Shown here: positions 1-9,045 of the stretch, piece by piece
Numbering within the stretch: the first letter of the stretch is position 1
Layout of the letters: each line of letters starts with the position of its first letter
Origin: Sphingomonas qomolangmaensis
Lineage (GTDB): Bacteria > Pseudomonadota > Alphaproteobacteria > Sphingomonadales > Sphingomonadaceae
DNA length: 64,000 nt
NCBI RefSeq assembly: GCF_024496245.1
Contig: NZ_CP101740.1
Location: 2,231,501-2,295,500 of the forward strand
Direction: 5' to 3'
Made by a program: the position numbers and the translations under genes
Notes under the pieces: model-generated
The model's input: only the letters and a program-made list of their open reading frames with translations
Told to the model about the DNA's origin: nothing
Databases searched by the model: none

Positions 1-583
1 GCTCGGCGATCGCCGCGTTGCCGGGCTCGGCAACACGCGCATAGCGCCCGTTCGACAGCGTATATTCGTGCGCGCAATAGACGATCGTCTCAGGCGGCAA
101 GGCGGCGAGCCGCTGCATGTTGCCGAACATCTGCCCGGCATCGCCCTCGAACAACCGCCCGCAGCCCATCGCGAACAAGGTGTCGCCGACGAAGACGCTC
201 GCATCCTCGGCGAAGTGGAAGGCGATATGTCCCGCGGTGTGCCCCGGCGTTTCGATCACCGTCGCGACATGGCCACCCAGTGCAACGCTATCCCCTCCGC
301 CCACCAGCCGATCGGCGGTGGGGATCCTCGCCGCCTCGGCCACGGGCGCGATCACGACCGCGCCGTGCGCCGCCTTGATCGCGGCATTGCCACCGGTGTG
401 GTCGGGATGCCAATGCGTGTTCCAGATCGCGCCGATCCGCCAGCCACGCGCATCGGCTTGCGCGAGTACCGGTGCCGCCTCGGCGGGGTCGACGACCATC
501 GTCTCCCCCGATCCGCCATCATGCACCAGCCAGACATAATTGTCCGACAGCGCGGGGATGCGGACGATTTCGAGCGCCGCCAT
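1..583 (-). CDS. gloB: Hydroxyacylglutathione hydrolase (glyoxalase II), 3' part outside window
   Basis: Glyoxalase II hydrolyses S-lactoylglutathione to D-lactate and glutathione, the second step of methylglyoxal detoxification in the cytoplasm. The visible N-terminal part of about 194 residues carries the metallo-beta-lactamase motif THWHPDH near residue 59, a further metal-site histidine in TPGHTAGH, and the FVGDTLF aspartate region; CAHEY near the cut end fits the second metal site. The start is the ATG sharing one base with the stop of the preceding glyoxalase-I-like gene (TGATG), so the two are translationally coupled and form a glyoxalase pair. An ATG two codons upstream is an alternative start. 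The C terminus lies beyond the left edge. Confidence 0.9.
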   Translation of the reverse strand, partial: MAALEIVRIPALSDNYVWLVHDGGSGETMVVDPAEAAPVLAQADARGWRIGAIWNTHWHPDHTGGNAAIKAAHGAVVIAPVAEAARIPTADRLVGGGDSVALGGHVATVIETPGHTAGHIAFHFAEDASVFVGDTLFAMGCGRLFEGDAGQMFGNMQRLAALPPETIVYCAHEYTLSNGRYARVAEPGNAAIAE

Positions 584-1041
584 CACCATTCGCCGATATT
601 GGGCGCCGACTGCCAAGGCTCGGCAGGGGCAAGCGCCGGGCCGTCCTGCAACAGCTCGATCGAAATGCCGTCGGGGGAGCGCACGAACGCCATGTTGCCG
701 TCGCGCGGCGGGCGGTTGATCACCACCCCGGCATCGGCGAAGCGCTGGCAGGCCGCGTAGATGTCGTTGACATAATAGGCCAGATGGCCGAAATTGCGCC
801 CGCCGGTATAGACCTCGGGCGGCGTGCCGTCCTCGGCGGGCCAGTTATAGGTCAGCTCGACCTCGGCATCGGCGCGCTCACCCGGCCCGCGCATCGCATC
901 GGGGGTGGCAAGGAAGATCAGCGTGAAGCGCGCCGCGTTATTCTCCATCCGGCGCACTTCCTTCAGCCCCAGCAATTCCAAGAACGCGATCGTCGCGTCG
1001 GGATCGCTGACGCGGATCATCGTGTGGAGATATTTCGTCAT
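583..1041 (-). CDS. gloA: Glyoxalase I-like VOC family protein (lactoylglutathione lyase)
   Basis: The 152-residue product is a vicinal-oxygen-chelate fold protein, most likely lactoylglutathione lyase, which isomerises the methylglyoxal-glutathione hemithioacetal. The expected four metal ligands can be placed: His in KYLHTMIRV near the N terminus, Glu in the AEVELTYNW strand, His in FGHLAYYV and Glu in ISIELLQD. I chose the ATG at 1041 because GGAG lies ten bases upstream; the ATG three codons earlier has almost no spacing to it. The stop overlaps the start of gloB, which supports a two-gene glyoxalase operon. Substrate assignment rests on the metal-ligand pattern and the neighbour. Confidence 0.82.
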   Translation of the reverse strand: MTKYLHTMIRVSDPDATIAFLELLGLKEVRRMENNAARFTLIFLATPDAMRGPGERADAEVELTYNWPAEDGTPPEVYTGGRNFGHLAYYVNDIYAACQRFADAGVVINRPPRDGNMAFVRSPDGISIELLQDGPALAPAEPWQSAPNIGEW

Positions 1042-1104
1042 GGCGGGCATGCTCCGTTCGTTATAGCTTCGATTGACGGCGGATATCGGTCCGGGGGGTG
1101 GGCG

Positions 1105-1815
1105 ATGGAAGAGCGGGTGACGACGAATCGTTCGATATGGCTGCTGGCGGCGGCGGTCGTGCTCGCGATCGGGATGATCGTCGGCGGCTATCTGCTGGGC
1201 AATGGCCTGGTGCGCGCGCGGCTGGCCGATCGATCGGTAACGGTGCGCGGGCTCGCCGAGCGCGACGTCAATGCCGACCTCGCGGTGTGGACGCTCAATT
1301 ACCAGAAGGTCGGCACCGACACCGATACGGTACGCGCCGAGATCGCCGCCGACACCGCGCGCATCCGCGCGTTCTTCGCGAGCCTTGGCTTCCCTGCCGA
1401 CGCGCTCGCGCCCGCGGGCACCGGGGTCAGCCAATACAATAACAACGGCGTGATGACGGTGACGATCAACCAGCGGATGCAGCTGCGCACCACCGACATC
1501 AAGCGCGCGCAGGCCGCGGTCGCGCGCCAGTTCGACCTGGTGAGCCAGGGCGTGCTGCTGCAGGAAGGATCGGGGATTTCGTACAGCTTCACCAAGCTCA
1601 ACGACATCAAGCCGCCGATGGTCGCCGCCGCCACCCGCGACGCCCGCGCCGCCGCCGAGCAATTCGCCAAGGACAGCGACACCGCCGTGGGCGGCATCAA
1701 GAGCGCGACCCAGGGCTATTTCTCGATCGAAGCACGCGACGGCGCCGAGGGCGGCAACGACACCCCGTTCAAGAAGGTGCGCGTGGTGACCACGGTGGAT
1801 TTCTATTTGAAGTAG
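1105..1815 (+). CDS. SIMPL domain-containing membrane-anchored protein
   Basis: The 236-residue protein begins with a short charged stretch and one hydrophobic segment (about residues 10-32) that should act as an uncleaved membrane anchor or signal peptide. The rest matches the SIMPL (DUF541) fold: it opens with VTVRGLAERDV and contains the YQKVG, SQYNNNG and YSFTKLND segments, ending in a VTTVDFYLK strand. Family members are periplasmic or outer-membrane associated and several have been linked to oxidative stress, but no reaction is known. The ATG is preceded by a GGGGGTGGGC stretch that can serve as ribosome binding site. It is transcribed divergently from the glyoxalase pair and stands alone. 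Confidence 0.75.
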   Translation: MEERVTTNRSIWLLAAAVVLAIGMIVGGYLLGNGLVRARLADRSVTVRGLAERDVNADLAVWTLNYQKVGTDTDTVRAEIAADTARIRAFFASLGFPADALAPAGTGVSQYNNNGVMTVTINQRMQLRTTDIKRAQAAVARQFDLVSQGVLLQEGSGISYSFTKLNDIKPPMVAAATRDARAAAEQFAKDSDTAVGGIKSATQGYFSIEARDGAEGGNDTPFKKVRVVTTVDFYLK

Positions 1816-1836
1816 GGGGTTGGTGCTTTCCTGCCC

Positions 1837-1931
1837 CGTTCGCCCTGAGCTTGTCGAAGGGTCGGCCCGCACCATCCACGTGCGTCTCCGGCCGCAGCGT
1901 TGGAAGCCCTTCGACAAGCTCAGGGCGAACG
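1837..1931. repeat. Palindromic intergenic repeat, 25-bp inverted arms
   Basis: Two perfect 25-base arms (1837-1861 and 1907-1931) with core GCCCTGAGCTTGTCGAAGGG face each other across a 45-base loop. They lie between convergently transcribed genes. The core is a repeat seen widely in sphingomonad and other GC-rich proteobacterial genomes. Folded as RNA it would make a strong hairpin in either direction, so it may act as a bidirectional terminator, although no T-run follows. Confidence 0.85.
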
Positions 1932-1956
1932 GAATTAGAAGACCACTCGGTCTCGC

Positions 1957-2661
1957 TCAGACAAACCCCTCGACCACCCGAATGATCGCCGCGATGTCCT
2001 GCTCGCGCGACAACCGGTGGTCACCGTTCTTCAGCAACGTCAGCGACACATCGTCGCCGGCCAGCAATTCCATCAGCCGGATCGCCCGCGCGTTGGGGAC
2101 TTCGGCGTCGTGGGTGCCGTGGATCAGCCGCACCGGCACCGATACGGGGATCGGCCCGAACATCAGCCGGTTGGCCTCGCCCGATTGCCAGAAGGCACGC
2201 GTCGTCACCATTGGCGCGTCGCCATAGGGCGATGGCTTTTCGAGCCGGCCCTCGCTCAGCAGCGTCATCTTCTGCTCGGAGGTGAACCCCCAATCGGTGA
2301 AGTCGGGCGCCGCGGCGACGCCGACCAGCCCGACGATCCGATCGGGCCGTGCGCGCGCGACCAGCAACGCAAGCCAGCCGCCCATCGACGATCCCACCAG
2401 CACCACCGGCCCCTTGGTAGCGCTATCGAGCACCAGCAGCGCATCGTCGCGCCAATCGGCCAGCGTGAAATCCTCGAACGCGCCATCGCTCTCGCCGCAG
2501 CCGCGATAGTCGAAACGAACGAAGCCGCGGCCATTCTCCTTGGCCCAGGCCTCGAGCGCCATCGCCTTGGTGCCGCTCATGTCGCTTGCATAGCCCGGTA
2601 GGAACAGGATCGTCGGGCCGGTGCCCTCGGTCACGCGAAAGGCGAGGCGGGCGTCGGTCAT
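1957..2661 (-). CDS. Alpha/beta hydrolase
   Basis: This 234-residue cytoplasmic protein has a complete alpha/beta-hydrolase signature: FLPGYASDMSG at the oxyanion region, FDYRGCGESDG, the nucleophile elbow GSSMGG (Ser near residue 92), the acid in HGTHDAEVP and the catalytic His in GDHRLS. It resembles small ABHD10-type acyl-ester or thioester hydrolases, but the substrate is unknown. The start codon overlaps the stop of the upstream Mur ligase gene by ATGA, so the two are translated together. That coupling could mean a role in murein or envelope metabolism, which is only inference. There is no signal peptide. Confidence 0.82.
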   Translation of the reverse strand: MTDARLAFRVTEGTGPTILFLPGYASDMSGTKAMALEAWAKENGRGFVRFDYRGCGESDGAFEDFTLADWRDDALLVLDSATKGPVVLVGSSMGGWLALLVARARPDRIVGLVGVAAAPDFTDWGFTSEQKMTLLSEGRLEKPSPYGDAPMVTTRAFWQSGEANRLMFGPIPVSVPVRLIHGTHDAEVPNARAIRLMELLAGDDVSLTLLKNGDHRLSREQDIAAIIRVVEGFV

Positions 2662-4055
2662 GCAGGGCTCCGTTGTTGTAGCTGCGCGACCATGTCGGCG
2701 GCGAGCAGGCTTAAGGTGTCATCGCGCGCGCCCATCAGCACGATCCGGTCGCCGGGCATAGCCTGCGCGACCAGATGCGCGGCGGCGGCGGCGCGATCGG
2801 CAATGTGACGCGCGTCGGCGCCCTGCATCGCAAGATCGGCAACGATGTCGGCGCTGGTGACTTCGCGCGATGTGGTCCCGCCGTGATAGACCGGATCGGG
2901 CAGCACCAGCAGGTCGTCGCCGCGCAGCCGTTGCGCAAACATCGCGACCAGCTCGCGCCGCATCACCTTCAACGGGCCAAAACCATGCGGCTGGAACAAC
3001 AGCAGCAGCCGGCCGGGAAAGGTATGGAGGGTGTCGAGCGTCGCCGCGATCTTCTCGGGATTATGGCCGAAATCGTCGATCACCGCGACGCCGTCGCCCT
3101 CGCCCACCAGCTCGAAGCGCCGCTTGAGCCCGGCGAAACCCGCGATCGCCGCGACTGCATCGGCGCGCGGCACCCCCGCCGCGATCGCCGCACCCAGCGC
3201 CGCCAGCGCATTCTCGACATTATGCCGCCCGGGCACGGCCAGCGTCACCCGATCGGTGACGCCGTCGGCGGTGAGATCGAAGCCGATGCCATAGCGTTCG
3301 GGCACCAGCTTGCTCGCAACCAGATCAGCGTCGCCCTCGATCGCGAAGCTGCGGCGCCTGGCCCCCAAGGTCGCGGCGAGCGCGGCGGCCTCGGGATCGC
3401 CGACATTGACCACCACCTTCTGCGCCTTTGCGGCGAAGTCGCCGAACAGCGCGCGTAATTCGGGCAGCGGCTTGTGATCGAGGCTGACATTGTTGAGCAC
3501 CGCGATTCGCGGGTCGTACAGCGCGATCGACCCGTCGCTCTCGTCGACTTCGCTGACGAACACCTCGCCCTCGCCCACCAGCGCGCTGGCGAAGGGTGCT
3601 TCGGGGCGCGCGAAATTCTTCATCACCGCGCCGTTCATGATCGTCGGTTCGCGGTCGCACGCGTGGAGGATCCAGCCGATCATCCCGGTGACGGTCGATT
3701 TCCCCGACGTGCCCGCCACCCCGATCGGCATCGCGCTGTCATTGAACAGCCGGCTGAGCAATTCGGCGCGCGACAACCGCTGCGCGCCGACGCGTTCCGC
3801 AGCGACGATGTCGGCAACGGTCGGCTCGATCGCTGCCGAGGCGACGACGATCTGCTCGGCCGAGGTGATGCCGCTGCCGTCCTGCGGAAACAGCGCGACG
3901 CCCAATCGCTCGAGCGCCGCAAACTTGGCGGGCACCGCGCTCTGATCGAGCGCGCGGTCCGAGCCAGCGATCGTCGCGCCGCGCCCGGCGAGGATCATCG
4001 CCAGCGGCATCATGCCCGATCCGCCGATCCCGACGAAGAAATAGCTCTGGTTCAT
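2658..4055 (-). CDS. Mur ligase family protein (MurC/Mpl-like)
   Basis: The 465-residue protein has the three-domain layout of Mur ligases: an N-terminal UDP-binding Rossmann region (VGIGGSGMMPLA), an ATPase domain with P-loop GTSGKST at residues 115-121 and EVDESDGS, and a C-terminal ligase domain starting near GLKRRFEL with DDFGHNPEK and FQPHGFGPLK. It is closest in style to MurC (UDP-MurNAc:L-Ala ligase) and Mpl (UDP-MurNAc:tripeptide ligase), but those normally have GTHGKT in the P-loop, so this is a divergent member. An LD-carboxypeptidase, whose activity releases the tripeptide that Mpl re-uses, is divergently encoded 132 bases away. That makes a recycling role more likely than de novo synthesis. 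Confidence 0.72.
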   Translation of the reverse strand: MNQSYFFVGIGGSGMMPLAMILAGRGATIAGSDRALDQSAVPAKFAALERLGVALFPQDGSGITSAEQIVVASAAIEPTVADIVAAERVGAQRLSRAELLSRLFNDSAMPIGVAGTSGKSTVTGMIGWILHACDREPTIMNGAVMKNFARPEAPFASALVGEGEVFVSEVDESDGSIALYDPRIAVLNNVSLDHKPLPELRALFGDFAAKAQKVVVNVGDPEAAALAATLGARRRSFAIEGDADLVASKLVPERYGIGFDLTADGVTDRVTLAVPGRHNVENALAALGAAIAAGVPRADAVAAIAGFAGLKRRFELVGEGDGVAVIDDFGHNPEKIAATLDTLHTFPGRLLLLFQPHGFGPLKVMRRELVAMFAQRLRGDDLLVLPDPVYHGGTTSREVTSADIVADLAMQGADARHIADRAAAAAHLVAQAMPGDRIVLMGARDDTLSLLAADMVAQLQQRSPA

Positions 4056-4187
4056 CGCGCCGCGCTATCGGCGGATCGATCGCAGGGGGCAAGGGTCGAA
4101 CGTAAAACAACAGGCACAGGGGCCTGGGTGACGCTAAAGACGAATCCCCTTCTCATTCCCGATCCCCGCCCCCTACAACCCGTCCCC

Positions 4188-5009
4188 ATGAAGATTGCCG
4201 TCGTCGCCCCCGCCCGCTCGATCACCCCCGAAGCCGCCGCGCGCGCGCAGGGGTTTGCGGCGTTGCTCTATCCGCAGGTCGAGCTGACCTATGATCCGCA
4301 ATGCTTTGCCGATGGCGGCCACTTCGCGGGCAACGACGCGCTGCGCGCCGAAACCTTCCTAAAATACGCCAACGACCCTGCCTTTGCCGCGATCTGGTTC
4401 GCGCGCGGCGGCTATGGATCGAACCGTATTCTCGACGTCGTGATGCCCGGGCTGGGCGCCGCGGCGCGCGCCAAGACCTATATGGGCTATTCGGACATGG
4501 GGTTCGTGCTTGGCGCGCTCTACGCGCGCGGCATCGGCAAGCCGGTCCACGGCCCGATGGCGACCGAAGCGACCGAGCGCAACAAGGGCGCACCCGCGGG
4601 CCGCGCGCTCGCCTGGCTGGTCGAACAGAACCGCGCCGCCTTGGAGCCCGGCTTGCACGGCCGCCCGGCGGCGGCGTTCAACATGGCGATCCTCACCGCG
4701 ATGCTAGGCACGCCCTGGATGCCCGACCTGACCGATCATGTACTGATCCTCGAGGAAGTCGGCGAGGCGGTGTACCGGGTCGACCGCATGATGTGGCAAA
4801 TCGCCGACGCGACCCAATTGCGCGGCATCGCCGGCATCCGGCTGGGTAGCGTCACCGCGATCCCCGAAGGCGCGGGCGAGGCCGAGTTCGGCGACACGCT
4901 CGAACGGATCATGCTGCGCTGGTGCCGTTCGATGAACGTGCCGTATCTGGGGCGCGCGGCGGTTGGCCATGACGCGACCAATACGGTGGTTCCGTTCGGT
5001 ATCGCCTGA
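4188..5009 (+). CDS. ldcA: LD-carboxypeptidase (peptidase family S66)
   Basis: LdcA removes the terminal D-Ala from murein tetrapeptides in the cytoplasm during peptidoglycan recycling. The 273-residue protein starts MKIAVVAPA, has the ARGGYG turn, the nucleophile Ser in MGYSDMG, the Glu of the catalytic set in LILEEVGE and the His in AVGHDATN near the C terminus, which is the Ser-Glu-His triad of family S66. Length fits the family. The reading frame is open far upstream, but this ATG gives the typical N terminus. It stands divergent from the Mur ligase gene, which forms a plausible functional pair with it. Confidence 0.88.
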   Translation: MKIAVVAPARSITPEAAARAQGFAALLYPQVELTYDPQCFADGGHFAGNDALRAETFLKYANDPAFAAIWFARGGYGSNRILDVVMPGLGAAARAKTYMGYSDMGFVLGALYARGIGKPVHGPMATEATERNKGAPAGRALAWLVEQNRAALEPGLHGRPAAAFNMAILTAMLGTPWMPDLTDHVLILEEVGEAVYRVDRMMWQIADATQLRGIAGIRLGSVTAIPEGAGEAEFGDTLERIMLRWCRSMNVPYLGRAAVGHDATNTVVPFGIA

Positions 5010-5012
5010 GGT

Positions 5013-6188
5013 TCAGGCAGGCAGCCCAAGCGCACGAAGTCGTGCGGGCGCGCCGGTCTTGACCTTGAAGAACCCCGCGGTCGCGAGCGGCCAGATCGCC
5101 GCGTCATAATCACGCACGAACGTCGCCACCGGCAAACCACCACGATCGCCAATCACCCCCACCGGCACATAAGGCGCAACCGGCACCGCCCCAGCCGCCG
5201 CATCGCCGACCGCGGCAGCCTCCTGCACCACGACGCCCGGACACCCATACATCTCGCCAGCCCGCGCAACCGCGTCGGCCAGCGCTCCCTTGGCAAAGGC
5301 GCGCACCGCCGGGGCCGCGCGCGGATCGGGCGAAGCCAACCCGATCACCCGCGACGGCGCGCGACCGATCGGCGTGGCAATCCCCATATCCCCCTCGTGC
5401 AGCACCAGCGCCCAATCCCCCGCCGGCTGCGGCAGCGGCGGCGGCGCGAACGCCGCCCGCGGCACTTCGCCGTCCTCGACCAGCGGCTCGACATCTTCAA
5501 CCAGCCCGGTCGGTGCGAACCGCCCGCCGGTGTAGCGCGCGATATTGTCGGCGCGCGCGGCATAGGCCTTGCCACGCGTGTGCAGCCCCGCCACCCAGCG
5601 CCACGACAGGGTGTTCGACGCAGAATCGCCGTCGATCAAATGGCGTAGGAAAAAGTCCGCACCCAATTCCCACGGCAGCCGCAGCGTGAAGATCCAGATG
5701 CTCGCGAACCACATCCGCGCATGATTGTGCAGCCAGTTGCGCGTCGTCAGCTCGGTCGCCCAGGCGTCGAAACAGTCGATCCCGGTCCGCCCTTCGCACG
5801 CCGCGCGATAATCGCGCGCGACCCCGCCATTGGCGTCGACCAGCGCCAGCGCCGCATCGCGCCCCGCGACATAGGCCGGCCACGTTCCCGGCCGCTGTTC
5901 GAGCCAGCCGCGGAAATAGCCGCGCCACAGCACTTCGCTCACGAACTTCTCGGCCTTGTCGGGCCCATGCGCGTCAAGCGCCGCCGCGAGCACTTCCTGC
6001 TCGTCGATCAGCCGATAGCGCAGATATGGCGATAGCTTCGACACATGCTCGGGCCACCCGTCGCGCTCGGCCTCGGGCCCCGGATCGGCGTTGCGGCGAT
6101 CGGCATAGGCGCGGCCCATCGAGGGGGTGAAGGCGGCCAGCCGGGCAAGGCCGGCGGCGCGGGTGGGGTGTGGCAGCGTCATGCGCAT
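5013..6188 (-). CDS. Photolyase/cryptochrome-like FAD-binding domain protein without N-terminal antenna domain
   Basis: The 391-residue protein contains the helical FAD-binding domain of the photolyase/cryptochrome family: [11 protein letters not shown] at residues 51-61, [11 protein letters not shown] near 85-95, [14 protein letters not shown] near 152-165, and [18 protein letters not shown] followed by [19 protein letters not shown] at 184-224. In ordinary photolyases the first of these motifs sits after a roughly 200-residue Rossmann antenna-binding domain. Here only about 50 residues precede it. Instead there is a C-terminal tail of about 160 residues with alternating strand- and helix-like segments. 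DNA repair, signalling or another flavin role are all possible. The gene is divergent from thrS and reads towards ldcA with a 3-base gap. Confidence 0.75.
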   Translation of the reverse strand: MRMTLPHPTRAAGLARLAAFTPSMGRAYADRRNADPGPEAERDGWPEHVSKLSPYLRYRLIDEQEVLAAALDAHGPDKAEKFVSEVLWRGYFRGWLEQRPGTWPAYVAGRDAALALVDANGGVARDYRAACEGRTGIDCFDAWATELTTRNWLHNHARMWFASIWIFTLRLPWELGADFFLRHLIDGDSASNTLSWRWVAGLHTRGKAYAARADNIARYTGGRFAPTGLVEDVEPLVEDGEVPRAAFAPPPLPQPAGDWALVLHEGDMGIATPIGRAPSRVIGLASPDPRAAPAVRAFAKGALADAVARAGEMYGCPGVVVQEAAAVGDAAAGAVPVAPYVPVGVIGDRGGLPVATFVRDYDAAIWPLATAGFFKVKTGAPARLRALGLPA

Positions 6189-6322
6189 CGCCTAGGCCGC
6201 ATCGGCGGTGCCACCAATGCCGCCCTTTGCCACCTCGCGCGCCCTTTCATTTGCCTCTCCCGCCCGCGCGGGCCATATGCGGCGCGCTGCAATCCCGACG
6301 AAAGGCCTTCATCGTGTCCGCC

Positions 6323-8329
6323 ATGTTCCGCATCTCGCTGCCCGACGGTTCCGTCCGCGAGGTCGCCCCCGGAACTACCCCGGCCGACATCGCCGCGGCG
6401 ATCGGCCCTGGGCTAGCCAAGGCGGCGCTGGCGGCGCGCGTCGATGGCGAGATGCGCGATCTCTCGCGGCCCTTCACCGGCGACGCGCAATTGGCGCTGG
6501 TCACCGCGCGCGACGAAAAGGACGCGCTCGAGCTGGTTCGCCACGATTTGGCGCATGTGATGGCCGAAGCGGTGCAGACGCTGTTTCCCGGCACCGAAAT
6601 CACCTTCGGCCCCGCGACCGAAGACGGCTTCTATTACGATTTCGCCCCCAAGGACCGCCCCTTTACCGAGGAAGACCTGCCGGCGATCGAAGAAGGAATG
6701 CGCGCGATCATCGCGCGCAACCAACCCTTTGTGCGCGAAGTCTGGACCCGCCAGCGGCTGATCGATCGCTGGACCCAGCAGGGTGAGAGCTTCAAGGCCG
6801 AATGGGCCGCCGAACTGCCCGAGGGCGAGGAACTGACGATCTATCGCCAGGGCGAATGGCTCGACATGTGCCGCGGTCCGCACATGGCCTCCACCGGCAA
6901 GCTCGATCCGCAGGCGTTCAAGCTCACGCGCGTGAGCGGTGCCTATTGGCGCGGCGACCAGAGCAAGGCGATGCTCAGCCGGATCTACGGCACCGGCTGG
7001 CTCAACAAGAAGCAGCTCGACGCGCATCTGACGCGGCTCGAGGAAGCCGCCAAGCGCGATCATCGCAAGCTGGCGGTAGAGATGGACCTGTTCCACCTCC
7101 AGTCCGAAGCGCAGGGCAGCGTCTTCTGGCACCCCAAGGGGTATATGATCTGGCGGCAGCTCGAGGCGTATCTTCGCCGCCGGCTCGACGCGGGCGGCTA
7201 TCGCGAGGTCAAGACCCCACAGCTGATGGACGCGCGCCAATGGGAGCAGTCGGGCCATTGGGGCAAATATCGCGAAAACATGTTCGTCGTCCCCGACGAA
7301 ATCCCCAGCGGCGAGGACGAGGGTCCGGTGCTGTCGGGCAAGGCCGACCTCATGGCGCTCAAGCCGATGAACTGCCCCGCGCACGTCCTCATCTTCCGCC
7401 AGGGAATCAAATCCTATCGCGACCTGCCGATCCGCATGTCCGAATATGGCTGCTGCCACCGCAACGAGCCGCACGGCGCGCTGCACGGGCTGATGCGCGT
7501 CCGCCAGTTCACCCAGGACGACGCGCATATCTTCTGCCGCGAAGACCAGATCGTCGAGGAAGTCGGGCTGTTCTGCGACCTGCTCGACGTGGTGTATCGC
7601 GATCTCGGCTTCGAGAAATACGCGATCAAGCTGGCGCTTCGCCCCGACAAGCGCTTCGGCACCGATGCGATGTGGGACTGGGCCGAGCAATCGATGCGCG
7701 ACGCGGTCGCCGCGACGGGCCGCGCGACCGAGGAATATGGCTGGGAGGAACTCCCCGGCGAGGGCGCGTTCTATGCCCCCAAGCTCGAATTCCACCTGAC
7801 CGACGCGATCGGGCGGACCTGGCAGGTCGGCACGATCCAGACCGACACCGTGCTGCCCGAACGGCTCGACGCCAGCTATGTCGGCGAGGATGGCGCGCGC
7901 CATCGCCCGATCATGCTCCACCGCGCGATCCTCGGCTCGTTCGAGCGCTTCATCGGCATCCTGATCGAACATCACGCCGGACGCTTCCCGATGTGGCTCG
8001 CGCCGGTCCAAGCGGTGGTGGCGACGATCGTTTCCGACGCCGACGACTATGCCCACGAAGTGGTCGCCAAGTTGAAGGCGGCGGGCATCCGCGTCGAAGG
8101 CGATCTTCGAAACGAGAAGATCAACTACAAGGTCCGCGAGCATTCGCTGGCGAAGGTCCCGTATCTGTTGGTGGTGGGCAAGCGCGAGGCCGACGAATCG
8201 ACCGTCGCGATCCGCACCCTGGGCAGCCAGGGCCAGCAGATGCTGTCGCTCGACGATGCCATCGCGATGCTGACCAGGGACGCACTCGCCCCCGACATGC
8301 GCGGGCCCGCAGGCGAACAAGCGAGCTAA
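6323..8329 (+). CDS. thrS: Threonine--tRNA ligase
   Basis: This is the cytoplasmic class II synthetase that charges tRNA-Thr. The 668-residue product begins with a TGS domain ([10 protein letters not shown]...), followed by the editing domain with [10 protein letters not shown], and the catalytic core with [11 protein letters not shown], whose Cys is a zinc ligand, and [12 protein letters not shown] as motif 2. The anticodon-binding domain starts near WLAPVQAVV. Length is standard. I chose the ATG giving MFRISLPDG because it matches the family N terminus; a GTG three codons earlier is possible and the frame stays open far upstream without meaning. It is followed after 185 bases by infC, a common bacterial order. 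Confidence 0.96.
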   Translation: MFRISLPDGSVREVAPGTTPADIAAAIGPGLAKAALAARVDGEMRDLSRPFTGDAQLALVTARDEKDALELVRHDLAHVMAEAVQTLFPGTEITFGPATEDGFYYDFAPKDRPFTEEDLPAIEEGMRAIIARNQPFVREVWTRQRLIDRWTQQGESFKAEWAAELPEGEELTIYRQGEWLDMCRGPHMASTGKLDPQAFKLTRVSGAYWRGDQSKAMLSRIYGTGWLNKKQLDAHLTRLEEAAKRDHRKLAVEMDLFHLQSEAQGSVFWHPKGYMIWRQLEAYLRRRLDAGGYREVKTPQLMDARQWEQSGHWGKYRENMFVVPDEIPSGEDEGPVLSGKADLMALKPMNCPAHVLIFRQGIKSYRDLPIRMSEYGCCHRNEPHGALHGLMRVRQFTQDDAHIFCREDQIVEEVGLFCDLLDVVYRDLGFEKYAIKLALRPDKRFGTDAMWDWAEQSMRDAVAATGRATEEYGWEELPGEGAFYAPKLEFHLTDAIGRTWQVGTIQTDTVLPERLDASYVGEDGARHRPIMLHRAILGSFERFIGILIEHHAGRFPMWLAPVQAVVATIVSDADDYAHEVVAKLKAAGIRVEGDLRNEKINYKVREHSLAKVPYLLVVGKREADESTVAIRTLGSQGQQMLSLDDAIAMLTRDALAPDMRGPAGEQAS

Positions 8330-8514
8330 CCTCGTCCGTTCGCGCTGCGCTTGTCCAAGGTCGCCCTGCCGCTGCTGCCGGGCGTCAGTGTCGGCCTGGA
8401 GCCGCTCGACTAAATCGATTGCGCGATTTCGTGTCGCTAGCGGCTTCCCGCGGCGACCAATCTTCCCTATATTGATGGTTTAACAGTCCAGGAGCTAACC
8501 ACATACGTCCTCCC

Positions 8515-9045
8515 ATGATCCGGCGCCCGGTGGCGCCACCGATGAACGGTCCGCGCTTCAACGAGTTTATTCAGTCGCCCAAGGTTCGCGTGATCGACCA
8601 GGACGGCGAGAATCTCGGCGTGATGTATACCCGCGAGGCGATGGAGCAGGCGCAGAGCGTCGGCCTCGACCTGGTCGAGGTGTCGCCCAACGCCGACCCG
8701 CCCGTGGCCAAGTTCCTCGACGTCGGTAAGTACAAGTACGAGGCCCAGAAAAAGGCCAATATCGCACGCAAGTCGCAAAAGACGCAGGAGATCAAAGAGA
8801 TCAAGATGCGTCCGAATATCGACGATCACGATTACGACGTGAAGATGCGCTCGATCCACAAGTTCATCGGCGAGGGCGACAAGGTGAAGATCACCCTGCG
8901 CTTCCGTGGACGCGAGCTCAGCCATGGCCAGCTCGGCATGGCGCTCCTCCAGCGCGTCCAGGCCGATTGCGCCGAGGATGCCAAGGTCGAAAGCTATCCG
9001 CGCATGGAAGGCCGGCAAATGCTGATGGTGCTGTCGCCCAAGTGA
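8515..9045 (+). CDS. infC: Translation initiation factor IF-3
   Basis: IF-3 binds the 30S subunit, keeps it free of 50S and checks the start codon. The 176-residue protein has the N-domain ([20 protein letters not shown]), the lysine-rich linker ([18 protein letters not shown]) and the C-domain with [24 protein letters not shown] and [11 protein letters not shown]. An ATG start is used here, unlike the rare AUU of E. coli infC; the first ten residues are not conserved in the family, so a start at the second Met (MNGPRF) is possible. The downstream rpmI and rplT that often follow are absent. The stop overlaps the GTG of a DUF305 lipoprotein gene. Confidence 0.95.
   Translation: MIRRPVAPPMNGPRFNEFIQSPKVRVIDQDGENLGVMYTREAMEQAQSVGLDLVEVSPNADPPVAKFLDVGKYKYEAQKKANIARKSQKTQEIKEIKMRPNIDDHDYDVKMRSIHKFIGEGDKVKITLRFRGRELSHGQLGMALLQRVQADCAEDAKVESYPRMEGRQMLMVLSPK

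Noticed and set aside
1820..2227. A plus-strand frame over the repeat and hydrolase end
   Set aside because: It starts inside the palindromic repeat and runs antisense to the clear alpha/beta hydrolase.
6413..8320. A 635-codon open frame opposite thrS
   Set aside because: Threonyl-tRNA synthetase is certain on the plus strand and the antisense frame shows no motif or start signal.
8336..8362. A sequence like the GTTCGCCCTGAGCTTGTCGAAGG repeat between thrS and infC
   Set aside because: It has several mismatches (GTTCGCGCTGCGCTTGTCCAAGG) and no inverted partner, so it is at most a decayed half element.
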